Origin: DATCRE01 sp964235605
GTDB taxonomy: Bacteria; Bacteroidota; Bacteroidia; Cytophagales; Cyclobacteriaceae
DNA: 52,472 nt
Assembly (NCBI GenBank): GCA_964235605.1
Contig: CAXSCR010000033.1
Span: 1-52,472 of the forward strand
Direction of reading: 5' to 3'
This document shows, one piece after another, positions 27,543 to 35,686 of the stretch (position 1 is the first letter of the stretch; each line of letters opens with the position of its first letter). The notes below the pieces were generated by a model. That model did no database searches. It was not told the origin of the DNA and saw only the letters and a program-made list of their open reading frames with translations. A program made the translations under genes and the position numbers.

Positions 27543-28280
27543 TTATTTTTGAGAGTAATTCGCTTCAAAAAAGCTCAACATATCATCGGTTTCGCCACTA
27601 ATGGTAATCTTAGCGTTTTCTTCCCGGCTAGTATCAGTTTTTAAATGTTTGATATTTCCCTTATCCAGCCATAGATGTGTCTTTGTGCCAGCAGTGTATA
27701 GAACTGTATCAAGCAAATTACTTCCTTTAATATTAACGGTGGAACTGTCTGAGAGAAGATTTGTGTGACTGATAATCGACTTTTTTATATCTACCGTGCC
27801 ATTAGATACGGAGAGGGAAAATGCTTTTGAATAGAGGTTCTCAAGAGAGAAGGTTCCATAATTAAACTTAGCCGAATTTAACTGTGGTACTTTTACGATT
27901 AAGGATCCCCAGAAATAGTTTTGATTTACATTTTCCTTGCATAAAGAAAGAAAAAGTGTGTCATTCTCGACTTTAGCTTGCAACACATCATCTAAATGAG
28001 AGGGTTTGTACAGTTGATAAAGATTTAATTTTTCATTATTAGAAGTGATTATTCTTACGTTGAAACTACTGGAGCCCATCCATCCGTTTTTATAATGCAG
28101 TCGTCCATCTATAGTAATATGGTTGAATGATGGTAAGTCCTGATAAACAGTATCAATTGACAAATTTTCAATATAGAAATTGCCCTGCAAGTAGGCTTGC
28201 TTCATGCACAAATTGTATGTCCAAAGTGATATTGGTATAGCTATGAGTAATAATATTAAAAGTTTATTGCTTGTTTTCAT
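27543..28280 (-). CDS. membrane-anchored GIN-domain-like (DUF2807-type) protein
   Basis: 245 residues. An N-terminal hydrophobic segment (about 7-24) acts as signal or membrane anchor. The rest is a beta-helix-like run of short strands, with repeating SLSVSNGTVDIKKS, STVNIKGSN and HLWLDKGNIKHLKTD patterns typical of the auto-transporter adhesin head GIN domain. The function of such proteins is unclear; they are envelope proteins. It is the last gene of a cluster after a GntR regulator, separated by six bases, so it is probably co-regulated with the ABC transporter. The family assignment rests on the repeat pattern, not on a catalytic motif. Confidence 0.6.
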   Translation of the reverse strand: MKTSNKLLILLLIAIPISLWTYNLCMKQAYLQGNFYIENLSIDTVYQDLPSFNHITIDGRLHYKNGWMGSSSFNVRIITSNNEKLNLYQLYKPSHLDDVLQAKVENDTLFLSLCKENVNQNYFWGSLIVKVPQLNSAKFNYGTFSLENLYSKAFSLSVSNGTVDIKKSIISHTNLLSDSSTVNIKGSNLLDTVLYTAGTKTHLWLDKGNIKHLKTDTSREENAKITISGETDDMLSFFEANYSQK

Positions 28281-28286
28281 GGGTCA

Positions 28287-28664
28287 TTATTTACTGTTCT
28301 TATTGTATCTTTTGAATTTTTCAAATCGTTCCTGCAGCTCCTCTGGTTCTATGTTCATGAGTGCCATTTTTTTAAATAATTCAGGGAGTTCTTCTTTAAG
28401 GAAATGTTCTTTTCTTGATTTTGCAATTTGATTAAGTGCATTAGAACCTACATAATATCCCATGCCCCGGCGCGTATAAATAATTTCCTGTTGTTGCAAA
28501 TATTCATAAGAACGCATTACAGTGTTGGGGTTAACTTCCAAGCGAACAGCAAGCTCCCTTACCGAGGGAATTTTTTCTTCAGCGTTCAATTTTTTGATTT
28601 GGATCTGATCGCATATATAATCTGCGATTTGCAGGTAAATAGCATTAGAATCTTTGAATTCCAT
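28287..28664 (-). CDS. GntR-family regulator, YtrA subfamily
   Basis: 125 residues. The winged helix-turn-helix (about residues 8-75) shows IYLQIADYICDQI, IPSVRELAVRLEVNPNTVMR and IIYTRRGMGYYV, the hallmark of GntR proteins. The short helical C-terminal part of about 50 residues instead of a large effector domain marks the YtrA subfamily. These regulators usually repress the operon that encodes them together with an ABC transporter. Here the ABC ATPase and permease genes lie directly upstream on the same strand, and a palindrome just before the ATPase gene is the likely operator. Confidence 0.92.
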   Translation of the reverse strand: MEFKDSNAIYLQIADYICDQIQIKKLNAEEKIPSVRELAVRLEVNPNTVMRSYEYLQQQEIIYTRRGMGYYVGSNALNQIAKSRKEHFLKEELPELFKKMALMNIEPEELQERFEKFKRYNKNSK

Positions 28665-28682
28665 TGTGTTACGCCTTTCAGT

Positions 28683-29513
28683 TTATAATTGTTTTTCCCG
28701 CAGCCTGAACCACGTAATCAGCCACAGAAACGGAAAAACAAGGATGAAGAGTATATTAAAGATTATAGATAGAGCACCTGAGAATCTTAACTGAAGTGAT
28801 TTTTCGTATAGTGAAAATCGCACAGGCTGATATGGCCAAGTAGACTCAAGGGTAAAGTGTTCAGGTCTGTTTTTAAGCAGCTCCATCACTTGCGCTGGTA
28901 ATTTTTCTGGTATGATATTTTTGAATGTGCGTTGGCTCATTTGATGTGCAGAAAAACTTGCTAAAAAAATAAGAATGATTGCCAGAGAGAGACTTTTCAA
29001 CAAAGCATATTTTTTAAAGACTATACTGAACAAGAGAAAGAATGATTGTATGAGAATGAAAAAGTAAGCCAAATTTATAACATAGCTGTCCTTAAAATCC
29101 CAGAGCCTATTGAAGTTGCCTGTAATTTCATTGTCGATGTAATTTCCAATAACCAATAAGGGATAGGTAGTTAAGGTATATATGATAGGGAAAAGTATCA
29201 ATGCATAAAACAATGCCACCAATAGCTTTTCAAGTACTGATGCGGGGAGCATGATATTTTGAATACATTTGCTTTTTTCTTCGTATGATTTAAAAAGCGT
29301 TGATGAGAAAACTACCCCGATACCTAATAGCCCCATAGTAAATATCGCTTCCTGACTACCGTAAGTGATCCCGTAGGGGCCTGTGGTGCCTGTGTAAAGA
29401 ATAGCGAAAGCCATGATACCAGCCATTGCAAACATTCCAAATAAGTATAACTTTTGATTATCCACCCACTGTTTTTTAAAGAGCAGCAGCAGGCGCTTGA
29501 ATGAGAGTTGCAT
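28683..29513 (-). CDS. ABC-2-like membrane permease of the YtrA-type cluster
   Basis: 276 residues with about six membrane helices (roughly 22-42, 56-74, 100-125, 148-168, 172-190 and 245-268). The N terminus MQLSFKRLLLLFKKQWVDNQ is a typical cytoplasmic lead-in of ABC-2 permeases. It has no catalytic motif. Genes for the ATPase (nine bases upstream) and GntR regulator (18 bases downstream) point to a two-part transporter. The substrate is unknown; related systems respond to envelope stress, but nothing in this sequence shows that. Confidence 0.75.
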   Translation of the reverse strand: MQLSFKRLLLLFKKQWVDNQKLYLFGMFAMAGIMAFAILYTGTTGPYGITYGSQEAIFTMGLLGIGVVFSSTLFKSYEEKSKCIQNIMLPASVLEKLLVALFYALILFPIIYTLTTYPLLVIGNYIDNEITGNFNRLWDFKDSYVINLAYFFILIQSFFLLFSIVFKKYALLKSLSLAIILIFLASFSAHQMSQRTFKNIIPEKLPAQVMELLKNRPEHFTLESTWPYQPVRFSLYEKSLQLRFSGALSIIFNILFILVFPFLWLITWFRLREKQL

Positions 29514-29521
29514 AGTATGTT

Positions 29522-30355
29522 TTATTTAAATAATGGAACGAGTTTATTTTTTTCTACTATCAAAGCATTGAAGAACATCTCCATATCAAACTTTGATAAT
29601 TCACCAGTTTTATTAAGTGATACTGTGGCATATCCACGCAATGCACCTTCACTGTAAATAAGGTCTTTTACTTCATCCTCCTGCATTACCTGCTTGAATA
29701 ACAGCTTTCTTGTAATGCTGTCAACTGATTCGTGAAGGATTATCTTTTTATCATCAAGGATCAACACGAAATCAATGAGGCTGTCAAGGTCTTTTACCTG
29801 ATGGGTACTAATAACAATGATCTGATCATCATGTAAAGTACCAGCAATGATTTTTCTGAATTGTCTTTTAGAGGGTATATCCAAACCATTTGTAGGCTCA
29901 TCCATAAGAATAATTTTCGCACGTGTTGCCAGGGCAAAGCTTATAACTACTTTTTTCTGTTGTCCGTAGCTAATACTTTGCAGGTTCACATTTCCATCCA
30001 CATCAAAGTCAGCCAGACATTTGTAAAATGCTTCGTTATCAAAGGTTTTATAGAAGGGAGCATTTGTTGCCAGGTAGGTTTTAATGTTCACGTTGGGCAG
30101 GTAGAATTCTTCTGGAAGGAGAAATAGCTTCTGAAGTAAATGGGGGTTTCTTTGGACTGGTTCATCATCCAATACGCGTATAATTCCTTTTTCAGGATAC
30201 AGTAATCCACAGAGGTTATATAACAAACTGCTTTTGCCGGCTCCATTTCTGCCGAGCAAGCCATAAATGCTGCCTGGTGTGAGCTCAAGATCAAGATTGT
30301 CTAGTACCAGTTTTCTTTTCTTGTACCGGAAAGAGAGGTTTCTTATGTAGACCAT
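29522..30355 (-). CDS. ABC transporter ATP-binding protein
   Basis: 277 residues. Walker A is GLLGRNGAGKSSLLYN (about 34-49), the Q-loop region is LFLLPEEFYLP, the signature is ISYGQQKK (about 137, a variant of LSGGQ), Walker B is IILMDEPTNGLD and the switch His is in VISTHQV. After residue 215 a short C-terminal extension follows. It is the first gene of the four-gene cluster and is preceded by a palindrome that probably binds the GntR regulator. The domain order is that of single-domain ATPases working with an ABC-2 permease. Confidence 0.92.
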   Translation of the reverse strand: MVYIRNLSFRYKKRKLVLDNLDLELTPGSIYGLLGRNGAGKSSLLYNLCGLLYPEKGIIRVLDDEPVQRNPHLLQKLFLLPEEFYLPNVNIKTYLATNAPFYKTFDNEAFYKCLADFDVDGNVNLQSISYGQQKKVVISFALATRAKIILMDEPTNGLDIPSKRQFRKIIAGTLHDDQIIVISTHQVKDLDSLIDFVLILDDKKIILHESVDSITRKLLFKQVMQEDEVKDLIYSEGALRGYATVSLNKTGELSKFDMEMFFNALIVEKNKLVPLFK

Positions 30356-30367
30356 ATTTATTTATTT

Positions 30368-30391
30368 AGTATACTAGTTTAATAGTACACT
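30368..30391 (-). promoter_or_regulatory. candidate operator for the GntR/YtrA regulator
   Basis: AGTATACTAG at 30368-30377 and ATAGTACACT at 30382-30391 form a near-palindrome with 10-bp arms and two mismatches around a TTTA centre. It lies 13 bases upstream of the ATPase start. YtrA-type regulators are known to bind AGTGTA/TACACT inverted repeats, and this half-site pair fits that pattern. The spacing and the neighbour gene make autoregulation of the cluster likely; this is inference from pattern and context. Confidence 0.6.
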
Positions 30392-30455
30392 ATAAAAGTG
30401 ATACTATTATTCATTATTTCCAAATCCACATAGTTTTATTTTAAAAAAAGGCTTC

Positions 30456-30486
30456 AGTTGCGCGCAACTTCACACTCGCGTGAAGT
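30456..30486. repeat. pair of adjacent palindromes
   Basis: AGTTGCGCGCAACT at 30456-30469 is a perfect 14-bp palindrome. It overlaps a second hairpin in which ACTTCAC at 30467-30473 pairs with GTGAAGT at 30480-30486 across a 6-base loop. No T-run follows. The two structures share three bases, so only one can form at a time. Confidence 0.6.
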
Positions 30487-30646
30487 GACTTCGTAAACAG
30501 GGGATAAGTCCTAATTCTTTATTACTAATTGTTTACGCTCTTGTACTGTTTATTGGAAATGAATTCAAAAATAGCCTTAAAAAGGGCACGCAAAATTATA
30601 CTCAATAGGGTATACCAGGGTAACATAATCCCATCAAATAATAAAA

Positions 30647-30682
30647 CGCCCATGAGGCGCCATGTCATAATCTACATGGGCG
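30647..30682. repeat. alternative hairpins next to the MBOAT remnant
   Basis: CGCCCATG at 30647-30654 pairs with CATGGGCG at 30675-30682. A competing inner stem pairs CCATGT at 30660-30665 with ACATGG at 30674-30679. It sits just downstream of the stop of the decayed MBOAT gene, so it may be an old terminator. Confidence 0.4.
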
Positions 30683-30701
30683 ACATGGGTGATCATTAGA
30701 A

Positions 30702-30910
30702 TTATGTATGTTCTTTAATTTCCATTTTTCTATCCTCGTAGTGAGAAATATAAATAATCACGAAGGCAAGTTTAGAGTGAGTATGCCATCGTCTCCAAAA
30801 CTCGGTAATGTTCTTAGATTGATAGGTGAATTGAAATTTATAGTATAATGAAATCCTAAGAGCAAAGCTATACGTATTGCCATGTCTGAGTAACCTGAAA
30901 AATCACAATT
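30702..30910 (-). pseudogene. remnant of an MBOAT (AlgI-like) O-acyltransferase
   Basis: The minus strand reads CDFSGYSDMAIRIALLLGFH followed by TINFNSPINLR. This matches the well-known core of MBOAT proteins (YCDFSGYSDMAIG..LLGF....NFNSPY). A shift of frame around 30815 gives NITEFWRRWH, the conserved Trp-Arg-Arg-Trp-His segment with the active-site His, followed by SKLAFVIIYIS, where intact proteins have LSxWLRDYIYI. Intact enzymes have about 470 residues; only about 65 codons remain, with no start. It once moved acyl (acetyl) groups onto an exported polysaccharide. The double match of both conserved blocks in the right order makes the identification firm despite the decay. Confidence 0.7.
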
Positions 30911-31106
30911 TTAATTTATGGTGTGCCTGAGAGATCGGCAATCGTCCTTAAAAGAGGTATATCCGGATAAAAAAAATGATTTTAATTCATCTCAATTCTA
31001 TCTGCTCTACAGCGGTGAACGGTATGATAAAATCTTGATCTGTTCCTGCGAGGCTGAATGTTATTTGAAGGATTAACGGTAGTTTTTGTTAAATATTATC
31101 CTTTTG
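30911..31106. other. intergenic stretch with uncertain coding traces
   Basis: On the minus strand near 31000-31095 a short frame reads LPLILQITFSLAGTDQDFII then PFTAVEQIELR and a stop. On the plus strand 30918-31076 a 52-codon frame begins MVCLRDRQSSLKEVYPDKKN. They overlap, so at most one is real. I recognise neither and cannot decide between them. Confidence 0.25.
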
Positions 31107-31595
31107 TCAATCTGGCCAATGTTTACTATAACCTATCGTAAAATTATTTACTCGAAAGGTTTCTGCATCTGCAATTATAGCCTTCATTTTTAAGTCAACA
31201 TCGATATTATAAATCATTAAAGTATCTATTGATTTATTTGTGTTTCTGGTTATTTTGTAAGTATTTCTACTGTGACAAATATAATTTTGAGAATATATCT
31301 TAACATACAAAGTGTCCGCTAATTTGTTGATGTCTAATGAGTCGATGTATCTTAAAGAATCTATCGGGACTATTCTTATGCTTTTGGATATTTTGGACCA
31401 ATGGTTTTTGGTTGGAAAATAACCTATAATTCCCAAATCCATATTTATAAATTCCTTTGTCCCATAGTGTCGAATGTCTTTATACCTATTGCTAATGCTT
31501 TCCCTGTCATCTGCTTTTATAGATTTTGTTGAGATTGTTAAAACTGTAGTTATGATGCACAATCCTAGTATATCAATAATTCTTAATTTCTTCAT
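31107..31595 (-). CDS. hypothetical exported protein, 162 aa
   Basis: I start it at the ATG at 31595 (MKKLRIIDILGLCIITTVLT), which gives a signal peptide or N-terminal membrane helix; an ATG at 31616 adds seven residues and overlaps the upstream gene by 11 bases. The mature part is rich in Ile, Lys, Asn and Asp and reads as beta strands (IRIVPIDSLRYIDSLDINKL, DTLYVKIYSQNYICHS). I do not recognise the family. It forms a two-gene unit with the small protein gene just upstream. Its AT-rich codon use is higher than that of its neighbours, which may point to acquisition. Confidence 0.5.
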   Translation of the reverse strand: MKKLRIIDILGLCIITTVLTISTKSIKADDRESISNRYKDIRHYGTKEFINMDLGIIGYFPTKNHWSKISKSIRIVPIDSLRYIDSLDINKLADTLYVKIYSQNYICHSRNTYKITRNTNKSIDTLMIYNIDVDLKMKAIIADAETFRVNNFTIGYSKHWPD

Positions 31596-31605
31596 TTCGG
31601 TCAAT

Positions 31606-31866
31606 TTAATAGCCATTGATTTTTAAATGACTTTCATCAATATTCTGACTAGGGTTCACAAATATTGATAATTCAATTTCACGCTGTAAATGTAACAAAG
31701 TACAGATTAACAGCACATCCGAATCCATTTCTTTGGGTGCTCGGAAACTTATTTGATCTAACGTGCTGCATTTGTTTGTAATTTCTTCTATCGCAATTTC
31801 TTTTTGACCAACCGCTGTTGTGCATCTTATCGCAAAAATCAAAATAAATAAGATAGTTTCTTTCAT
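31606..31866 (-). CDS. small hypothetical exported protein, 86 aa
   Basis: Starts at the ATG at 31866, where MKETILFILIFAIRCTTAVG gives a signal peptide; a TTG 18 bases upstream is less likely. The mature part contains two Cys (NKCSTLDQ and LLICTLLHLQ) and is partly helical. It has no recognised domain. It is ten bases upstream of the next hypothetical gene and 15 bases downstream of the GC-rich repeat unit. A unit of small unknown genes next to a repeat is often mobile or strain-specific. Confidence 0.45.
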   Translation of the reverse strand: MKETILFILIFAIRCTTAVGQKEIAIEEITNKCSTLDQISFRAPKEMDSDVLLICTLLHLQREIELSIFVNPSQNIDESHLKINGY

Positions 31867-31881
31867 AGAATAAATAAATAG

Positions 31882-32051
31882 CAACGTTCGATTAATACCT
31901 TCTCTTAGCGCAAACCCGCGTTAGTGATTGCAATGAAAAGCCCACAGCCGCGAAGGCCGGTGCAATAGGGGGTAATAGGGGCGAGGACTTGCAATGAAAA
32001 GCACGGCCCGCAGGACACGCCCGCATCTTTACTTTATTTCCAACGTTCGAT
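31882..32051. repeat. GC-rich unit bounded by 11-bp direct repeats
   Basis: The 11-mer CAACGTTCGAT occurs at 31882-31892 and 32041-32051. Between them the sequence is clearly GC-richer than the rest of the window and contains the 14-mer TTGCAATGAAAAGC twice, at 31928-31941 and 31989-32002. An open 66-codon reading on the minus strand across the unit has a composition unlike the neighbouring proteins and is probably not coding. The unit sits between the stop of the GxGYxYP gene's neighbour region and a pair of unknown genes. It resembles a short dispersed repeat unit. Confidence 0.55.
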
Positions 32052-32120
32052 AACTGGCTAAAAAAAAATGGGCACCTCAAATAGATGCCCATTCACTTCT
32101 AGAAAATAAATAACTATTTG

Positions 32121-35100
32121 TTACTGCTTAATAAATTTGGCCCGGAAATATTGCTTGCCATCCCAAATGGAGATGACATATATACCCGGGTTTAAATATG
32201 AAACTTCAATACGATTGGTCGATGCTGAAGCTGTAGCCATGCGCTCACCCGTAGCGTTGGTTATTGTATAACTAATGGTTTTTAATTTAGCCATAGAAGG
32301 AAATGTTAAGTCGTCCTTCGTTGGATTCGGGTATACCCTTAGCTCCCTGTTTGATTGAAATTCATTTACAGCCGTTATTTCACAATCGGTACACACTTCA
32401 TCCGGAATTGTACTATACAGGTATACTTCCGGAATGATTTGCTGCGGCTGAGATGCGTGTGACCACGATAGTGCGATATCAGCTCCACCGCCATCCTCAA
32501 AATATTCCAGCTTAATATCATATTTCTGATCTGCAGTAAGTGTAATCGTTCCTGAGTACTCAACTGCCCAGTCATTTATCCATTTGTCAATAATTAATTG
32601 GTCATTCACCCATAATCTTCTGCCGTTGTCGCTGGTAATATAAAAGGTATACTCTCCATCGTATTTCGGCTTTATCTTTCCTGTCCATCGTATTGAGTAT
32701 CCATCTGTGTTCATGTTGCTGCCTGGTGCGCCCTGATCCCAATTGAAGTAAATAACAGGATCCCTCCTTGTAAAAAGTGGCGTTTCAAAATTCATTCCGG
32801 CAAAATAATTACCTGTTAATCCATCACCACCCGCCGGTACATCGGGAGCAGAGACTAATTCCCATTGTGCAGAAAGCTGATCTGTGTCGTCGTTTTGCAT
32901 TAGCAGCACATCAGGTTTCGTGCTGGCGTTCTCTACATCAATTAATTTGCCGGTGCTTGCCACAAAAATTTTATAATAATTGTCAGATGCATTCTTCAAT
33001 AATATAAATTTTTGAGTGGCCAGGCCTGCATAGGCAGACTGTTTAAAGCCAGTACCATTTAACATGCCCATGGCCGATACAACTTTTCCGCTGTGTACTG
33101 CCTGTAAATGAACAGTGCCATCGCCATTGTTTATAAATCTGAAACTCTGATTGGTCGAACTTGCAATATTCCATTGCTGTATATTCGGTCCGTCATATGT
33201 GTTACCAGGACCACCGACTACGTCTATGTACAACCCGCTGTTTCTGTTTTTCAGAAAGAAGGGGCCTTCCATATTAGTAATACCATTAGCCACAACTTTT
33301 ATCGATGAAATTTTATTATCAAAATGTCCGGTAGCGAGACATGACTTATCAGCTGTAACAGAAAGCGACTCACCAGTAAAATTATCGTCTGTATAAGCAA
33401 TAGCCTTATAGCCTTTTGCTACTTTAACAGATGAGATATTATTGTCTGGAATTCCTTTTAATACCAGGTCAGCTAATGTAAAATTGCCCGCATACAATCC
33501 GGCCCCAATGCCCTGGTAATTACAATCGTCGTAAAATGTAACACCTCCAACTGATGAAGGGTGGCTGAATAATTGATCTCTGGGTACTACCTGTCTGGCC
33601 TGGGAAGTGCTTTCCCAATCTAAGGTACAGAAGGCATTTCCGCCTTTTTCTCCGTATTCGAGTTTAATATCATATTTCTGGCCAGCAGTGAGTGTAATTT
33701 TACCATTACGTTCAGGTGCGCCATCTGTTGCAAAACCATCAATGATAGTTTCTCCATTGATAATCAGTTTTACACCATCGTCACTGTTTGTGTAGAAAGT
33801 GTATTCCTCTGAGTAAAGAGGCATGATCTGGCCTGACCACCGAACTGAAAATTGATCATTGCCAAGCTTATCCGTATTCGGTGATAGCGTTCCCCAATCA
33901 AAGTCTATCGTTTGATTAGCCTCAGTGTATTGCAAGGCGCCGAAATTATAGCCTGTGAAATAGTCTGCTATTAAACCGTTTCCGTTTCCAAGCGGCAGGT
34001 TTTTAAGATTTTTTCTAATAAGCCATACAAATTCATCAGGCGCTACAACCCGAATGTTGGGATTTAATTTGGTGATGGTATTGTAAACATCCGACACATT
34101 CATGGACCATACATGAACAGGTACAAGGCTATAACCATCCGCAGAATTAATATCTGTTGATTTTTTATTCAACTCAGTTGCCAGGGTTGATGTAATTGCA
34201 TCATTCTTGAGGCGATCTCCACCGCCCCACAGTTTTTCTCTCGCGGCAATACTTGGTTTGTCTTTGTACCATTTAATCTCACCTTTTAAGCCTGTATATT
34301 GTGCTCCATAAGAATAATAGAACAGGGCATCAACGTTAGGCTGCCTCAAATACGGGTCGGGATTATGCGCATTATCTTTGTCAATTACATTTACAATGTG
34401 CAAATCAGCCATTTTCAGGTAGCGGTTCATCTTTTTCATTTCGTTTGCCAGATCGGTATGCGGCGTGGGGTAAAGATAGGATGAACCTGAAGGGCCGGCT
34501 ATCAGCACATTTCTGCCTGTTGGTGTACTGATGGCATATTCAACATACTTATTATAAACAGTGGGGGCCAGTTCTACCAGAGAAGGCGTAATGGTATAAC
34601 CCATATTGATTTTTGCCCGTATGGGATTGGAGAAATTTCCAACGTCGTTGAAACTACCTGATGTCCACGCCAGGTTATCGCCATCGCTTAATACAAAACA
34701 CACCGTATGTACATTCGGTACTACTTTGTAAGGCGTTACAGCGGCTTGTTGTTTTTTTATGGGAACGGGTATGTTGCACAAAGTGGAGAGATTTCGTGCC
34801 CAATCTGAAGGAATAAGGGAAAAGGAACGGCTTGATAACTCATTCACCGAAACAAATTCATCGGGTACGTAGCCCATAAAGACAGCGCCTGTATTCATAT
34901 TGGCGTATACTTTTGTAGCATAAGGCCCTGTAGGGCTATCATCCCAAAATTGCGCGGCGCCTGTATACACGGTAAAATCCTGGAGTGCCGTAGCGCGATC
35001 ATCCATATATGCCTGGTAAGAAGCAATGTTTTTGTTGAAACGGGAGGCGTAGTTATCCATCATCCATATTTCATCTTTGCCTCTAACATCCAGTACCATG

Positions 35101-35555
35101 GTAAGTCCGGCATCAATAGCGACAGATTCCATATCTTCGGGAATAACCACTGCATTCTCACTGCTGGCCAGCGATACAGCCACGTTTACAGAACGTTCTT
35201 TGCCGGTGCATAGAATGTAGCCGTCGAGTCGTGATGCATAAAACTCTAACAGTGCGGGGTAGCGATCGCCGCCGAAATAAGTTCTGTCAATGATAATGCC
35301 TTCTTTTTCTGCTAATTCTCTGTGTCCGCCAATCTCCCACAACAATTCTGGTTTTGTTTTGGCAAGCAGACCCGCAAGGGTAAGCATAGAAATTTTGTGG
35401 GAATAGGGCAGATCACCTGATATCAGATATAATTTATCAGGGCGAGTGGAAATTGGGAAATAGCTTCCTTCTACCCGCTGGGCAAATGCCTGGTTTACAG
35501 GGTATCCCAATAGACACAGGAGCACTATTGAGTGAATTACTTTTCTTGTACTCAT
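32121..35555 (-). CDS. GxGYxYP / PA14 / crystallin / ricin surface protein with T9SS domain
   Basis: 1144 residues with a signal peptide (core IVLLCLLGYPVNQAFA). Domains in order: a GxGYxYP putative glycoside-hydrolase region (about 30-515, with GPSGSSYLYP near 355 and FVLSDGDNLAW); a PA14 domain (about 523-660; YTFYTNSDDGVKLIING); a beta/gamma-crystallin-like repeat (about 672-755; FYDDCNYQGIGAGLYAGNF); a ricin-type lectin (about 762-898; YIDVVGGPG, IQQWN, QWELV); a second PA14 (about 912-1048); and a type A T9SS domain (about 1070-1144; YPNPTKDDLTF). Lectin-like modules suggest glycan binding with the N-terminal domain as the enzyme. The substrate is unknown. It stands alone with an upstream repeat copy. 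Confidence 0.88.
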   Translation of the reverse strand: MSTRKVIHSIVLLCLLGYPVNQAFAQRVEGSYFPISTRPDKLYLISGDLPYSHKISMLTLAGLLAKTKPELLWEIGGHRELAEKEGIIIDRTYFGGDRYPALLEFYASRLDGYILCTGKERSVNVAVSLASSENAVVIPEDMESVAIDAGLTMVLDVRGKDEIWMMDNYASRFNKNIASYQAYMDDRATALQDFTVYTGAAQFWDDSPTGPYATKVYANMNTGAVFMGYVPDEFVSVNELSSRSFSLIPSDWARNLSTLCNIPVPIKKQQAAVTPYKVVPNVHTVCFVLSDGDNLAWTSGSFNDVGNFSNPIRAKINMGYTITPSLVELAPTVYNKYVEYAISTPTGRNVLIAGPSGSSYLYPTPHTDLANEMKKMNRYLKMADLHIVNVIDKDNAHNPDPYLRQPNVDALFYYSYGAQYTGLKGEIKWYKDKPSIAAREKLWGGGDRLKNDAITSTLATELNKKSTDINSADGYSLVPVHVWSMNVSDVYNTITKLNPNIRVVAPDEFVWLIRKNLKNLPLGNGNGLIADYFTGYNFGALQYTEANQTIDFDWGTLSPNTDKLGNDQFSVRWSGQIMPLYSEEYTFYTNSDDGVKLIINGETIIDGFATDGAPERNGKITLTAGQKYDIKLEYGEKGGNAFCTLDWESTSQARQVVPRDQLFSHPSSVGGVTFYDDCNYQGIGAGLYAGNFTLADLVLKGIPDNNISSVKVAKGYKAIAYTDDNFTGESLSVTADKSCLATGHFDNKISSIKVVANGITNMEGPFFLKNRNSGLYIDVVGGPGNTYDGPNIQQWNIASSTNQSFRFINNGDGTVHLQAVHSGKVVSAMGMLNGTGFKQSAYAGLATQKFILLKNASDNYYKIFVASTGKLIDVENASTKPDVLLMQNDDTDQLSAQWELVSAPDVPAGGDGLTGNYFAGMNFETPLFTRRDPVIYFNWDQGAPGSNMNTDGYSIRWTGKIKPKYDGEYTFYITSDNGRRLWVNDQLIIDKWINDWAVEYSGTITLTADQKYDIKLEYFEDGGGADIALSWSHASQPQQIIPEVYLYSTIPDEVCTDCEITAVNEFQSNRELRVYPNPTKDDLTFPSMAKLKTISYTITNATGERMATASASTNRIEVSYLNPGIYVISIWDGKQYFRAKFIKQ

Positions 35556-35686
35556 TTTAAGTCATTATAGGTTTAATAGTAAGATTTGTCAAAGACTCGT
35601 AAAAATACCCAAAAAATACCAAATCGTTTTATGAAAGTTGCCTCATTTTTAGGTAAATCGCTGTGAAGTTTTCATATCAAACTTAT

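Noticed and set aside
27371..27568. In-frame upstream extension of the esterase
   Set aside because: The extra 66 residues come before a clear signal peptide and cover non-coding sequence with a hairpin (TGGCCT/AGGCCA). The ATG at 27370 is the better start.
30918..31076. 52-codon plus-strand reading MVCLRDRQSSLKEVYPDKKN
   Set aside because: It overlaps a protein-like minus-strand reading and follows the decayed MBOAT frame. There is no ribosome site or homologue I can name, so it is listed only as uncertain intergenic content.
31882..32051. Integron attC site for the AACGTT-framed unit
   Set aside because: The AACGTT core is suggestive, but the sequence lacks a convincing attC fold with paired R and L boxes, and no integrase gene is in the window.
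31892..32092. 66-codon minus-strand frame across the GC-rich unit
   Set aside because: It runs through the internal direct repeats and is rich in Pro, Ala, Cys and Arg, unlike any neighbouring protein. It is better explained as a repeat unit.
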